A DNA stretch of 64,000 bases from assembly GCA_963839995.1 (NCBI GenBank), contig CAWIXH010000016.1, positions 1 through 64,000 on the forward strand, given 5' to 3'. Origin of the DNA: CAWIUB01 sp963839995 (GTDB lineage Bacteria; Actinomycetota; Actinomycetes; Mycobacteriales; Jatrophihabitantaceae). Shown piece by piece: positions 44,414 to 52,920 of this stretch; within the stretch, counting starts at the first letter, position 1; every line of letters starts with the position of its first letter. The notes below the pieces were generated by a model. That model had not been told where the DNA came from and made no database searches. It worked only from the letters and a program-made list of their open reading frames with translations. The translations under genes were made by a program, and so were the position numbers.

Positions 44414-44590
44414 AACGCTCTCCCTGATCGGTTCGGACAGACGGGTGGTGTGCGAGGCGCCCGTCACCCGATCAGGAGTCGATGCATGCCACTGAGTGTA
44501 GCCGGGCGGCGACGCGGTATTCCGACTTGTCCGGCGCGCCCACAGCCGGCCGATTCGCGGACGACGCAGGTACGCGGCAGGATCTTGGCC

Positions 44591-45526
44591 ATGCAGTACA
44601 ACGAAGACGCCCAGCTGGACACCTCACAGGTTCAGGACACGCGGGGCGGCGGGATGCTCGGCGGAACCGGCGGCAAGCTGGCGGTGGGCGGCGGTGGCCT
44701 AGGCATCATCGGCGTGATCATCGCGGTCGTCGTGAGTCTGGCCGGGGGCGGCGGCAGCAGCAGCGCGCTGACCAACGTGCTGGGCAATCTGGGGCAGGGC
44801 GGTCAGTCGCAAATCGCCGACAACTCCAAAGTCGCCTCGGAATGCAAGACCGGGGCGGATGCGAACACCAAGCAGGACTGCGCCGTCGTCGCTGACATCG
44901 ATTCCATCCAGCGATACTGGACTTCGCAGGCCCCCAAGCTCGGCGTCCGGTACCGCGCCGTGCCCACCGTGTGGTTCACCGGGCAAGTGCAGACGGCCTG
45001 CGGCGCAGCCTCCAGCGGATCCGGCCCGTTCTACTGCCCGGGCGACCAGCGCGTCTACATCGACTTGAGCTTCTACGACGACATCAAGACCGAATTCAAG
45101 GCAACGGGCGGCCCGTTCGTCAACGCGTACGTACTCGCCCACGAATACGGCCACCACATCCAGGACCTGCTGGGAACCAATGCCAAGGTGCGGCAAGGCG
45201 ACACGGGACCGACGTCAGGATCCGTGCGCCTCGAGCTGCAGGCCGACTGCTACGCCGGCGCCTGGGCTCGGCACGCCACCGAGCCCGATGCCAACGGCAA
45301 TCCGCCGCTGATCACCAACATCACCCAGCAGGACATCGCCAGCGCGGTCGAGGTTGCGGGCCGGATCGGCGACGACTGGATCCAGCAGAACCTGGGCAAC
45401 GGGAGGATCAACCAGAACGCCTTCACGCACGGCAGCTCGGCTCAGCGGCAGAAGTGGTTTACCACCGGTTATCAGACCGGCGACCCAACCCGTTGCGACA
45501 CGTTCAGCACCAACAACCTCGGCTGA
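44591..45526 (+). CDS. Neutral zinc metallopeptidase, YpfJ family
   Basis: 311 residues from ATG 44591. The opening MQYNEDAQLDTSQVQDTRGG is characteristic of YpfJ proteins, followed by a Gly-rich segment and one membrane helix (about 40-58). The zinc motif is HEYGHHIQ with the third ligand in RLELQADCYAG. C-terminal HGSSAQRQKWF is typical. It is membrane-anchored with an external catalytic domain; substrates are unknown. Divergent from the ABC-F gene. Confidence 0.93.
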   Translation: MQYNEDAQLDTSQVQDTRGGGMLGGTGGKLAVGGGGLGIIGVIIAVVVSLAGGGGSSSALTNVLGNLGQGGQSQIADNSKVASECKTGADANTKQDCAVVADIDSIQRYWTSQAPKLGVRYRAVPTVWFTGQVQTACGAASSGSGPFYCPGDQRVYIDLSFYDDIKTEFKATGGPFVNAYVLAHEYGHHIQDLLGTNAKVRQGDTGPTSGSVRLELQADCYAGAWARHATEPDANGNPPLITNITQQDIASAVEVAGRIGDDWIQQNLGNGRINQNAFTHGSSAQRQKWFTTGYQTGDPTRCDTFSTNNLG

Positions 45527-45962
45527 CGGCGCTCGTCTGCGCGGGCAACGGAATCGTCGAGCACCCGGGTGATCTCGGGTTCCGATCTTGGCGGGGACCC
45601 GAACCTCCCCATCAACACCTCGTCTCATCCAGCGAGGTTTGCACTGCACGGCGCGCGATGGCAAACGATCCGGCGCATGCGCGCCTACTGAGACCATTCG
45701 CATCCGAAATCAGACAGGCCAATGCGCATGCCGACAACGGAACCGTCGTGGGCCGCGGTCGCCTCACGGGCGGACAGCGGGGGTGGAACGCAGTCGGCTG
45801 TCGAGTCATCACCCTCTCCCGGCGAGTAGTTCTGCGCCACGCATCGCATCGGTCATGCCGTGCGTTGTGATCGGTGGCGGTGACCACATCAGCTGGCTGG
45901 TCGTTATCACGCATTGGGTAAGGGCGCGGGCGTGACCGCCGCGCGGGGTGAAGCGGCGGCGG
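45527..45962. other. Intergenic region of 436 bp
   Basis: No supported gene on either strand; the longest open frame (minus strand, about 45612-45914) is Arg/Cys/Thr-rich without family features. A palindromic CACCCGGGTG sits near 45571, and a hairpin near the right end belongs to the next minus-strand gene. Confidence 0.55.
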
Positions 45963-45964
45963 TC
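45932..45964 (-). terminator. Hairpin at the 3' end of the secreted-protein gene
   Basis: TGACCGCCGC (45932-45941) pairs perfectly with GCGGCGGTCA (45955-45964) over a 13-base loop and includes the stop codon of the minus-strand gene. Probable terminator without U-tract. Confidence 0.55.
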
Positions 45965-46505
45965 AGTGTGCGGGGCAGGTCACGCGCGGGTTCCACATCG
46001 TGAAGGTGCCGGCCGGGTTGTGCTTCCACACCCAGACGTGCAGCGAATAGAACGGCGGCAGCCCGTACCGATTCGGTGCCGGCGTGAAGTCGAATTGATG
46101 CCCGAACAGCCGCGGCGGGTTGTGGTGCGTGGTACCCCACGCCGCCTTGATCACCACATACTCGACGGCGGCAAGCTGTAGGGTGCCGTCACGGGTGGGC
46201 GCGTAGACGAGCGCCTCCGGCTGTTTGGCGACGATGGCGGCATCGCCGACCAGCCTCGAATTGGCCCAGTGGACCCCCATGCCGCCCAAGCCGGGCATGT
46301 CAATACAGGCGATGCCCTTCGCGTCTGTCAGCAGCGCGTATCCATGCAGTTCGGACGCGGCGATGCTATGGAACCGGGCTGTGGAGGCCCGCAGCGCCGC
46401 CAACTGCACCGACGTCACGTCCGTGTTCGAGCGGGCTGCGGCGGGCATAGCCGTCAGCAGGGCGGCGCCCGCAGCCGCAGATGCGATCAGCAGCCGTGCG
46501 TGCAT
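45963..46505 (-). CDS. Uncharacterised secreted protein
   Basis: 180 residues from ATG 46505 with AAGGA upstream; an earlier start adds residues before the signal peptide. Signal peptide about 1-25 (MHARLLIASAAAGAALLTAM, cleavage after AAA). The mature part contains two cysteines (IACIDMPG and the near-terminal VTCPAH), several His and Trp (WGTTHHNPP, HVWVWKHNP). I do not recognise the family. It is encoded after a DUF4242 gene and diverges, with two other small genes, from a LuxR/AAA regulator. Confidence 0.75.
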   Translation of the reverse strand: MHARLLIASAAAGAALLTAMPAAARSNTDVTSVQLAALRASTARFHSIAASELHGYALLTDAKGIACIDMPGLGGMGVHWANSRLVGDAAIVAKQPEALVYAPTRDGTLQLAAVEYVVIKAAWGTTHHNPPRLFGHQFDFTPAPNRYGLPPFYSLHVWVWKHNPAGTFTMWNPRVTCPAH

Positions 46506-46506
46506 C

Positions 46507-46758
46507 TCAGGATCCTTCCTGCACCGGGTAGATTTCGTCAGCGAGCAGGCCATGAGCGTCGCGATGCATCGCAGCGGCCGCGTCGGCGGAGGGCGCGTCG
46601 GCCAGGCAGAAGACTTTGCCGTCTATCTCCCTCACCCAATGACGCAGGTACCGCACGTCATGCTCGGCCTGCTTCTGCAGATCGGCCATGTGCGCCTTGG
46701 CCACGTCGTCGACGGACACTGCGTCGGCGATCGTGTGGACATCGAGGTACAGCGACAT
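46507..46758 (-). CDS. Small DUF4242 (SCO4226-like nickel-binding) family protein
   Basis: 83 residues from ATG 46758. MSLYLDVHTI, a VAKAHMADLQKQAEH helix, WVREIDGKVFCLADAPSADAAAAMHRDAHG and DEIYPVQEG match the ferredoxin-like DUF4242 fold, whose Streptomyces member SCO4226 binds nickel. Metal binding here is not demonstrated. It lies one base from the secreted-protein start, so the two are cotranscribed. Confidence 0.78.
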   Translation of the reverse strand: MSLYLDVHTIADAVSVDDVAKAHMADLQKQAEHDVRYLRHWVREIDGKVFCLADAPSADAAAAMHRDAHGLLADEIYPVQEGS

Positions 46759-46810
46759 AGCGAAATCCCTTCTGTGATGTCGTGGGCGGGCCACTTGACC
46801 GAGACCAAGG

Positions 46811-47110
46811 TCAGGCGGCTGTGGTGCTTAGGTTCCTCGGCTTGCCGGCTGAGGCGTGCCGTAGGCGGGCGACGAGAAGGACGACAGCCAGGGTCGCCGC
46901 GAGAGTCCCTGCGACGATCACCACGTACGTCCACGCCGGGGTCTGCTGGTGCACGATGATCGGGTGCGCGGGCAGGGTGGCCGCGTGGTCCGCCGTGCCC
47001 TCGGCGGGATCAGAGGGTGCCGGCATGGCCGCTGCCGGGAGCGCGCACGCGACGTACCACGCGAGCAAGGACAGCAGCACGCCGATCTGGGTGAAGCGCA
47101 TCTTTGTCAT
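46811..47110 (-). CDS. Small exported/membrane protein, unknown function
   Basis: 99 residues with a signal-like first helix (about 8-28) and a second hydrophobic helix (about 62-82) separated by a Pro/Ala/His-rich segment, ending in a short basic tail. It is not recognised. First gene of the minus-strand trio facing the LuxR/AAA regulator gene. Confidence 0.65.
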   Translation of the reverse strand: MTKMRFTQIGVLLSLLAWYVACALPAAAMPAPSDPAEGTADHAATLPAHPIIVHQQTPAWTYVVIVAGTLAATLAVVLLVARLRHASAGKPRNLSTTAA

Positions 47111-47306
47111 CGGATTGCCTTTCGCTTTGCCCGACGTCCCTCGCCGGCTGTCGCGGCGTCCCCGCAGGGGCCACGGGGACTAGCAAGAAGTTAGGACTGG
47201 GCACCCGGATCAACATCGGCGAGTTCCCCCAGTATTGGGCTTCGCCAGCCCCCATATTGCGGTGGATCCATTGACCGCGGATCGGGTGCTTCCTACCGTC
47301 GCATAC

Positions 47307-49856
47307 ATGCAGTTGATCGAGCGGGAATCCCAGCTCGCCGCGCTGTCGGAAGATCTCGAGGAGATCCGCACCGGGTCTGGCGTTCTCGCGCTGGTGGGAG
47401 GTGAAGCGGGCGCGGGGAAGTCGGCGCTCGTTTCAGCGTTCCTGGCCGACGTGGCGGTTCGCGTCGTCACCGGATCGTGTGACGGACTGTCGACGCCCCG
47501 TCCGCTCGGTCCGGTGATCGAGATCGCGGCACAGCTCGAGGTTGATGCCGCGCTCGCCCGCGCCCAGCTGTTCGCGGCCGTTCTCGGCGCACTCACGCAG
47601 CAGTCGACCGTCCTGCTAGTTGAGGACGTGCATTGGGCCGACGACGCGACGGCCGACTTCCTGCTCTACGCGGGGCGCCGCCTGGACCGCATCCCCGCGA
47701 TGCTGATCGCGACATATCGCGACGACGAGATCAGGTCCAACCCGACGCTGACCCGATTGATCGGTGAGCTCGCGCGGTTAGGCGTAGCGCGGCGGGTTGC
47801 GGTGAGCTCGCTGTCCGAATCGGGCGTGGCTGCCATGGTCGCAGCTTCCGGCCTCGATCCTGCTGAGGTGTTCCGGCAGACGTCGGGCAACCCGTTCTTC
47901 GTCACCGAGTGCCTCGCGGCCAAATCGAGCACGCCCAGGACGGTCCGCGATGCGGTGCTCGCCCGTGCGGCGCGGCTGTCGGCCCCCGGCCGCCGCGTTC
48001 TGGACGTCGCCTCCGCGCTCGGCCTGCGGTTCGAGCCGGATCTTCTCATCGAGGCCAGTGGCACCGACGCCGATGGCGTGGACGACTGCGTCGAGCAGGC
48101 CATGTTGCTGGCCTTCGGAGCGGAGCTTGGCTTCCGGCACGAGCTGACCCGCTCGATGATCGCCGATGAGATCCCGCCGATCCGGCGGGCCGCGCTGAAC
48201 CGAGCCGTCTTGCGCGCGCTTGAGCGGCGGCCGGGCGTTGACGTCGCGCGCCTGGCTGGCCATGCGGCAGCGGCCAACGACCCGGAGTGCGCCTTCCGGT
48301 ACGGGCTGGACGCGGGTCGCTGCGCCGCCGATCTGGGGTCGCATCGCGAAGCCGTGCACCACTACCGAACCGCACTACGGTTCGCCTCGACGCGCCCGGC
48401 CACCGAGCGCGCCGCGCTCGCCGCCGAATGCATGGTCACCGACCAGATGGACGAGGCGCTGGCGGCGGGCGAGGAGTCACTGCGACTGTGGAACGAGGTC
48501 GGTGACCAGATCAAAGTCGGCGCGGCGCACGTCGCCCTCGACTACATCGCGTGGTACCTGGGGCAGGGCGACGCGGCCCACCAGCATGCGTGCCAGGCCG
48601 TCGCGACACTCGAACCACACGGGCCGACCGTCGAGCTGGGTCGAGCCCTTGTCGGTGCGGGCACGTTCGAGGTGGACAGTGGGAACCCGCACCACGCCAT
48701 CGTTACTCTTCGACGCGCCCTCGAGATCGCCGACCTGCTCGGCGACCCCCACGCCGAGTCGAACGCGCTCAACTCGATCGGATGGGCAGAGGGCTACTAC
48801 GGCGACCCGGACAGCGGCGTTGCCCACCTAGAGCAAGCTCTGGAAGTCGCTCTGGCACATGGCCTCGGTCACCTCGCCGGACGGGCCTACGCGAACCTCG
48901 CGTTGGTTCTCGCCGACAACGACCGGTTCGATCGCGCCGACACCGTCATCGCCGACGGGCTGCAATACGCCGAGGACCACGAGCTGACCCTGCGCTGGGT
49001 ATGCATCACCTCGGTGCTGGCCGAGTCGGAGTTGAAACGCGGCCGCTGGGACGACGCGGCCGCCGACGCCTGGGGCGTCCGGCAACGAGCCGGAACGATG
49101 AGCGTCGGACACATCCCAGCACTGACCACAATCGGGACGATCGAGATGCGGCGCGGCGACCCGGACGCCCTCGCCACCCTGCTGGAGGCAATGCAGCGGG
49201 CAGAACGCACCGGCGACAGGCAGCGGATCGTTCCGGTGGCGTTGGCCCTGGCTGAGCAGGCCTGGCTGCACCGCGATCTGCGCAGCGCTCGTGACTGGAT
49301 AAGGAGCATGCTCGACCGCACCGACAAACCCCTCACCCTGCAAGGTCGAGGCCACCTGACGTCATGGGCCGCGCGGCTCGGCGAACATCACGAAGTGCCC
49401 GTGGGCACACCGCCCCACCTGGCCCTGCAGATCACCGGCCGGTGGCTGGAAGCCGCGGACGCCTGGCACGTGCTCGATCGACCCTACGAACGAGCCTTGG
49501 CGCTGATCGAGGCCGGCACGCCAACCGCACTGACCCAGGCGTTCGACATCCTGGATCGCCTGGGTGCCAGTCCCGCCGCGGCGCTTGCCGCCGAACGGCT
49601 GCGGTCTTTGGGTGAGCGTGTCCCGCGCGGCGTGCGACCGAGTACGCGGGGCAACCCGGCCGGTCTCACGTCGCGCGAGGTCGAGGTGCTGAGGTTGGTT
49701 GCCGACGGCATGACAAACCCAGAGATCGGGGCTCAACTGTTCATCTCCGACAAGACCGTCGAGCACCACGTGTCCCGGGTGCTCGGCAAGCTGGGTGTCT
49801 CGAGCCGCCGTGAAGCGGCACGAGCGGCTCACGAACTGAACCTCCCCATGCCGTAA
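47307..49856 (+). CDS. Large LuxR-family regulator with AAA ATPase domain (LAL type)
   Basis: 849 residues from ATG 47307. N-terminal ATPase with Walker A GEAGAGKSALV (about 33-43) and Walker B VLLVEDVHWADD, a long TPR-like helical middle, and a C-terminal LuxR HTH (LTSREVEVLRLVADGMTNPEIGAQLF...KTVEHHVSRVLGKLG). LAL regulators are ATP-dependent activators of, for example, sugar or secondary-metabolite genes. The divergent three-gene set at 45963-47110 is the obvious candidate target. Confidence 0.92.
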   Translation: MQLIERESQLAALSEDLEEIRTGSGVLALVGGEAGAGKSALVSAFLADVAVRVVTGSCDGLSTPRPLGPVIEIAAQLEVDAALARAQLFAAVLGALTQQSTVLLVEDVHWADDATADFLLYAGRRLDRIPAMLIATYRDDEIRSNPTLTRLIGELARLGVARRVAVSSLSESGVAAMVAASGLDPAEVFRQTSGNPFFVTECLAAKSSTPRTVRDAVLARAARLSAPGRRVLDVASALGLRFEPDLLIEASGTDADGVDDCVEQAMLLAFGAELGFRHELTRSMIADEIPPIRRAALNRAVLRALERRPGVDVARLAGHAAAANDPECAFRYGLDAGRCAADLGSHREAVHHYRTALRFASTRPATERAALAAECMVTDQMDEALAAGEESLRLWNEVGDQIKVGAAHVALDYIAWYLGQGDAAHQHACQAVATLEPHGPTVELGRALVGAGTFEVDSGNPHHAIVTLRRALEIADLLGDPHAESNALNSIGWAEGYYGDPDSGVAHLEQALEVALAHGLGHLAGRAYANLALVLADNDRFDRADTVIADGLQYAEDHELTLRWVCITSVLAESELKRGRWDDAAADAWGVRQRAGTMSVGHIPALTTIGTIEMRRGDPDALATLLEAMQRAERTGDRQRIVPVALALAEQAWLHRDLRSARDWIRSMLDRTDKPLTLQGRGHLTSWAARLGEHHEVPVGTPPHLALQITGRWLEAADAWHVLDRPYERALALIEAGTPTALTQAFDILDRLGASPAAALAAERLRSLGERVPRGVRPSTRGNPAGLTSREVEVLRLVADGMTNPEIGAQLFISDKTVEHHVSRVLGKLGVSSRREAARAAHELNLPMP

Positions 49857-49955
49857 CCGAGGTGCGCTCACGCAGCAGGGCGTCCCACGGCAGGACGACT
49901 GGCCACCCGCTGGCCGTGGCGGGATTCCGGCGGCAGACAGGCCGGGTATTGGCTC

Positions 49956-51931
49956 CTAGCCCGAAGTTACGACGGGTCTGAGGGCTGATTCCCCGTGTTT
50001 GTTGGGCCGTGGGAGTTTCACGGATCGATTGTGTAGCCAGAATATGTGGCGTGTCGTCCGCTGGTCTGCGCATGAATCAGATATTATCTAGGATATGCCG
50101 CGGTCGAGTGGTGCGATGCATGTGGCCAGGATCAAGTCGAGTCACGTGGACAAGCAGGGCCGCCGGCGGGAGTACCAGTCGGTGTATCTGCGCCGCTCCT
50201 ACCGGCAGGCCGGCACGGTGAAGCACGAGCAGCTGGCCAACCTGTCCGCGCTGCCGGAGGCGGCGATCGGCGCGATCGAGGCGGTGCTGCGCGGGCAGGT
50301 GCTGGCCCCGGTGGGCGAGCAGGTCCGCATCGTCCGCGCGGTGCCGCACGGGCATGTCGCCGCGGTGTGGGCGCAGGCCGCGGCGCTGGGCCTGCCCGGG
50401 CTGCTGGGACCGCCCTGCCGGGAACGGGACCTGGCGCTGGCGTTGATCGTGTCCCGGGTCGCCCGGCCGGCGAGCAAGCTGGCCACTATCGGCTGGTGGG
50501 CCGACAGCACCCTCGGCGCGGACCTCGGCGTGGCCGGGGCGTCCAGCGACGAGTGCTACCAGGCGATGGACTGGCTGCTGGACCGCCAAGACGGCATCGA
50601 GGCCAGGCTCGCGGCGCGGCACCTCGCGCCCGCGGCGAACCCGTCCCGGCTGGCGCTGTTCGACCTGTCCTCCTCCTGGGTGGAAGGCTCGCACTGCCCA
50701 CTCGCCGCGCGCGGCTACTCCCGCGACGGCAAGAAAGGCAAGGCCCAGATCGAGTACGGGCTGCTCACCGACCCCGAGGGGCGCCCGGTCGCGGTGCGGG
50801 TGTTTCCCGGCAACACCGCCGATCCCACCGCGTTCGTCGAGGCGGTCGAGGCGGTGCGGGAGAAGTTCACGCTGCGCCAGATGGTGATGGTCGGCGACCG
50901 CGGCATGATCACCTCCGCCCGGATCGAGGCGCTGCGGGAGCTGGGCGGCATCGGCTGGCTGACCTGCCTGCGCGCCCCCGCGATCGCCAAACTCGCCGCC
51001 GACGGCGGCCCGCTGCAGATGAGCCTGTTCGACACCGCCGACCTGGCCGAGATCACCCACCCCGACTACCCCGGCGAACGGCTCATCGCCTGCCGCAACC
51101 CGCACCTGGCCACCGAACGGGCCAGCAAACGCGACGCCCTGCTCACCGCCACCGAAACGGCGCTCGCTCCGCTGCGCGAACGCGTCGCCGCCGGGCGGCT
51201 GACCGGCGCCGACAAGATCGGCCTGGCCGCAGGACGGGTGCTGGACAAGTACAAGATGGCCAAACACTTCCACCTGGCCATCACCGACACCACCCTGACC
51301 GTCACCCGCAACCAGCCCAAGATCGACGCCGAGGCCGCCCTGGACGGCATCTACCTCATCCGCACCAGCGTCGCCGCCGACCGGCTCGACCCCGCCGGCG
51401 CCGTCACCGCCTACAAGCAGCTGGCCAACCTCGAACGCGACTTCCGCACCCTCAAGATCGACGAGCTGGAACTGCGCCCGATCCGGCACTGGACCCAACA
51501 CCGGGTCCGCGCCCACGTACTGATCTGCACCCTCGCCGCCTACCTCGTCTGGCACCTGCGCAAAGCCTGGGCGCCGCTGACCTACACCGACGAACACCCA
51601 CCCCAGCGCGACAACCCCGTCGCCGCCGCGAAACGCTCACCCGCCGCCGAACGCAAAGCCTCCCGCCGCAAAGACGACCAGAACCGACCACTGCACGACT
51701 ACCGCGGACTGCTCGACCACCTCGCCACCCTGACCCGCAACACCGTCACCATCGGCGGCGCCGACCTCGACCTGCTCGCCGAACCCACCCCCACCCAACG
51801 ACGAGCCTTCGACCTACTCGGCGCACCCATCCCAGCCACCCTCACGTAGCCAGAACCACCACCCCACACACGGCGAAACCCCCCTCAACACGGGGGCTTC
51901 ACAGCATCAAGATCACGTAACTTCGGCCTAG
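49956..51931 (+). mobile_element. Complete IS1634-family insertion sequence
   Basis: The ends are imperfect inverted repeats: CTAGCCCGAAGTTACG at 49956-49971 against the reverse complement of 51916-51931, 15 of 16 matching. A second shared block, CCCCGTGTT, occurs about 20 bp inside each end. One intact transposase gene fills the element. No convincing short target duplication is seen. It lies between the LuxR/AAA gene and the suf operon and disrupts no recognisable gene. Confidence 0.85.
50095..51849 (+). CDS. IS1634-family transposase
   Basis: 584 residues, full length and uninterrupted. DDE-type (IS4 superfamily): first Asp in LFDLSSSWVEG, second in MVGDRGMITSARI, and the YKQLANLERDFRTLK segment carrying the Glu with Lys seven residues on. 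The C-terminus is basic and low complexity. It catalyses cut-and-paste movement of the surrounding element. A GC-rich inverted repeat (CCCCC/GGGGG, 51879-51896) after the stop may terminate transcription. Confidence 0.93.
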   Translation: MPRSSGAMHVARIKSSHVDKQGRRREYQSVYLRRSYRQAGTVKHEQLANLSALPEAAIGAIEAVLRGQVLAPVGEQVRIVRAVPHGHVAAVWAQAAALGLPGLLGPPCRERDLALALIVSRVARPASKLATIGWWADSTLGADLGVAGASSDECYQAMDWLLDRQDGIEARLAARHLAPAANPSRLALFDLSSSWVEGSHCPLAARGYSRDGKKGKAQIEYGLLTDPEGRPVAVRVFPGNTADPTAFVEAVEAVREKFTLRQMVMVGDRGMITSARIEALRELGGIGWLTCLRAPAIAKLAADGGPLQMSLFDTADLAEITHPDYPGERLIACRNPHLATERASKRDALLTATETALAPLRERVAAGRLTGADKIGLAAGRVLDKYKMAKHFHLAITDTTLTVTRNQPKIDAEAALDGIYLIRTSVAADRLDPAGAVTAYKQLANLERDFRTLKIDELELRPIRHWTQHRVRAHVLICTLAAYLVWHLRKAWAPLTYTDEHPPQRDNPVAAAKRSPAAERKASRRKDDQNRPLHDYRGLLDHLATLTRNTVTIGGADLDLLAEPTPTQRRAFDLLGAPIPATLT

Positions 51932-52038
51932 CGGGCGTGCGAGAACTCGTTGATCTCCTGCCGCAATACGCCGAGCGTGCACTACGATCCACAGTGCGCC
52001 CGGGTCCGCAGGTAGATCCACGGCGCGGGCCGTGCGAG

Positions 52039-52392
52039 TCAGACGTTGAAGCCGAGGGCGCGCAGCTGCTCACGCCCCTCGTCGGTGATCTTCTCCGGGC
52101 CCCATGGCGGCATCCAGACCCAGTTGATCCTTACCTCGCTCGCGAGCGGGCTGGGGCCGCCGGTGAGGGCGGCGTTCGCCTGGTCCTCGATGACGTCGGT
52201 GAGCGGGCAGGCAGCAGAGGTCAGCGTCATGTCGATCGTGACCACCCTGGCCTCGGGAGAATCGCCTGGATCGATGTGCACGTCGTAGATCAGGCCGAGG
52301 TCAACGACGTTGATGCCGAGCTCCGGGTCGACCACGTCGCGCATGGCCTCTTCGACCTCGTCCCGGGACGGGACGGTGACTAGGTTGGTCAT
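52039..52392 (-). CDS. MIP18/DUF59 Fe-S assembly factor (SufT-like)
   Basis: 117 residues from ATG 52392, overlapping the sufU stop (ATGA). MRDVVDPELGINVVDLGLIYDVHI and TSAACPLTDVIEDQANAAL with the conserved reactive Cys define DUF59; WVWMPPWGPEKITDEGREQLRALGF ends it. It assists maturation of Fe-S proteins. Last gene of the suf operon, as Rv1466 in mycobacteria. Confidence 0.93.
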   Translation of the reverse strand: MTNLVTVPSRDEVEEAMRDVVDPELGINVVDLGLIYDVHIDPGDSPEARVVTIDMTLTSAACPLTDVIEDQANAALTGGPSPLASEVRINWVWMPPWGPEKITDEGREQLRALGFNV

Positions 52393-52862
52393 GAGCGCTC
52401 TCCTGCCTTCGCGGCATCGGTGGCCTCGGCCACCGCGCCCTTCATCGCCATCCAGCCCAGCAGCGCGCACTTGATCCGTGCCGGGTATTTGGATACTCCC
52501 TCGAACGCCACCGCGTCGTCGAGCGCTGCAGCGTCGTCGTCGGATATCTCGGCCTTGCCCTGAGACTGCATGAGCTCCACGAACTTGTCGTTCAGTCCGA
52601 ACGCCTCGTCGATGGACTTGCCGATCACCAGGTCGCTCATCACGGAGCTTGCGGCCATGCTGATCGAGCAGCCTTCGCCTTCCCACCCGAGTTCGGTGAT
52701 CGCGCCGTCCCGGACGGACACCCGCACGGTGACCTCGTCGCCACAGGTCGGGTTGACGTGGTGCACCTCGGCGTCGAACTCGGCCGGCAAGCCGCGGTGA
52801 TGGGGGTGCTTGTAGTGGTCGAGGATGATCTGCTGGTACATCGAGTCCAACGACACGGTCAT
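52389..52862 (-). CDS. sufU: SufU Fe-S assembly scaffold/zinc sulfurtransferase
   Basis: 157 residues from ATG 52862 with GGAGG seven bases upstream. MYQQIILDHYKHPHHRG opens the IscU-like fold; the three Cys are in NPTCGDEV, EGCSISMAAS and RIKCALLGW. SufU accepts sulphur from SufS, via zinc exchange in Gram-positive bacteria. A 58-bp gap separates it from sufS. Confidence 0.95.
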   Translation of the reverse strand: MTVSLDSMYQQIILDHYKHPHHRGLPAEFDAEVHHVNPTCGDEVTVRVSVRDGAITELGWEGEGCSISMAASSVMSDLVIGKSIDEAFGLNDKFVELMQSQGKAEISDDDAAALDDAVAFEGVSKYPARIKCALLGWMAMKGAVAEATDAAKAGERS

Positions 52863-52920
52863 GAGCCGGCCTCCGTGTGAGCACACAACAGGGGCGCCAG
52901 CAGGTCGGCGGGGAGCACCG

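Noticed and set aside
45612..45914. Possible small gene in the 436-bp gap
   Set aside because: Arg/Cys/Thr-rich translation, no ribosome site, no recognisable fold, and no conserved neighbour logic.
50077..51597. Minus-strand open frame opposite the transposase
   Set aside because: Gly/Val/Arg-rich shadow of a coding sequence with intact DDE motifs on the other strand.
49940..51947. Short target-site duplication flanking the IS
   Set aside because: Bases outside the ends (GGCTC on the left, CGGGC on the right) do not match; IS1634-type duplications can be long or lost, so none is claimed.
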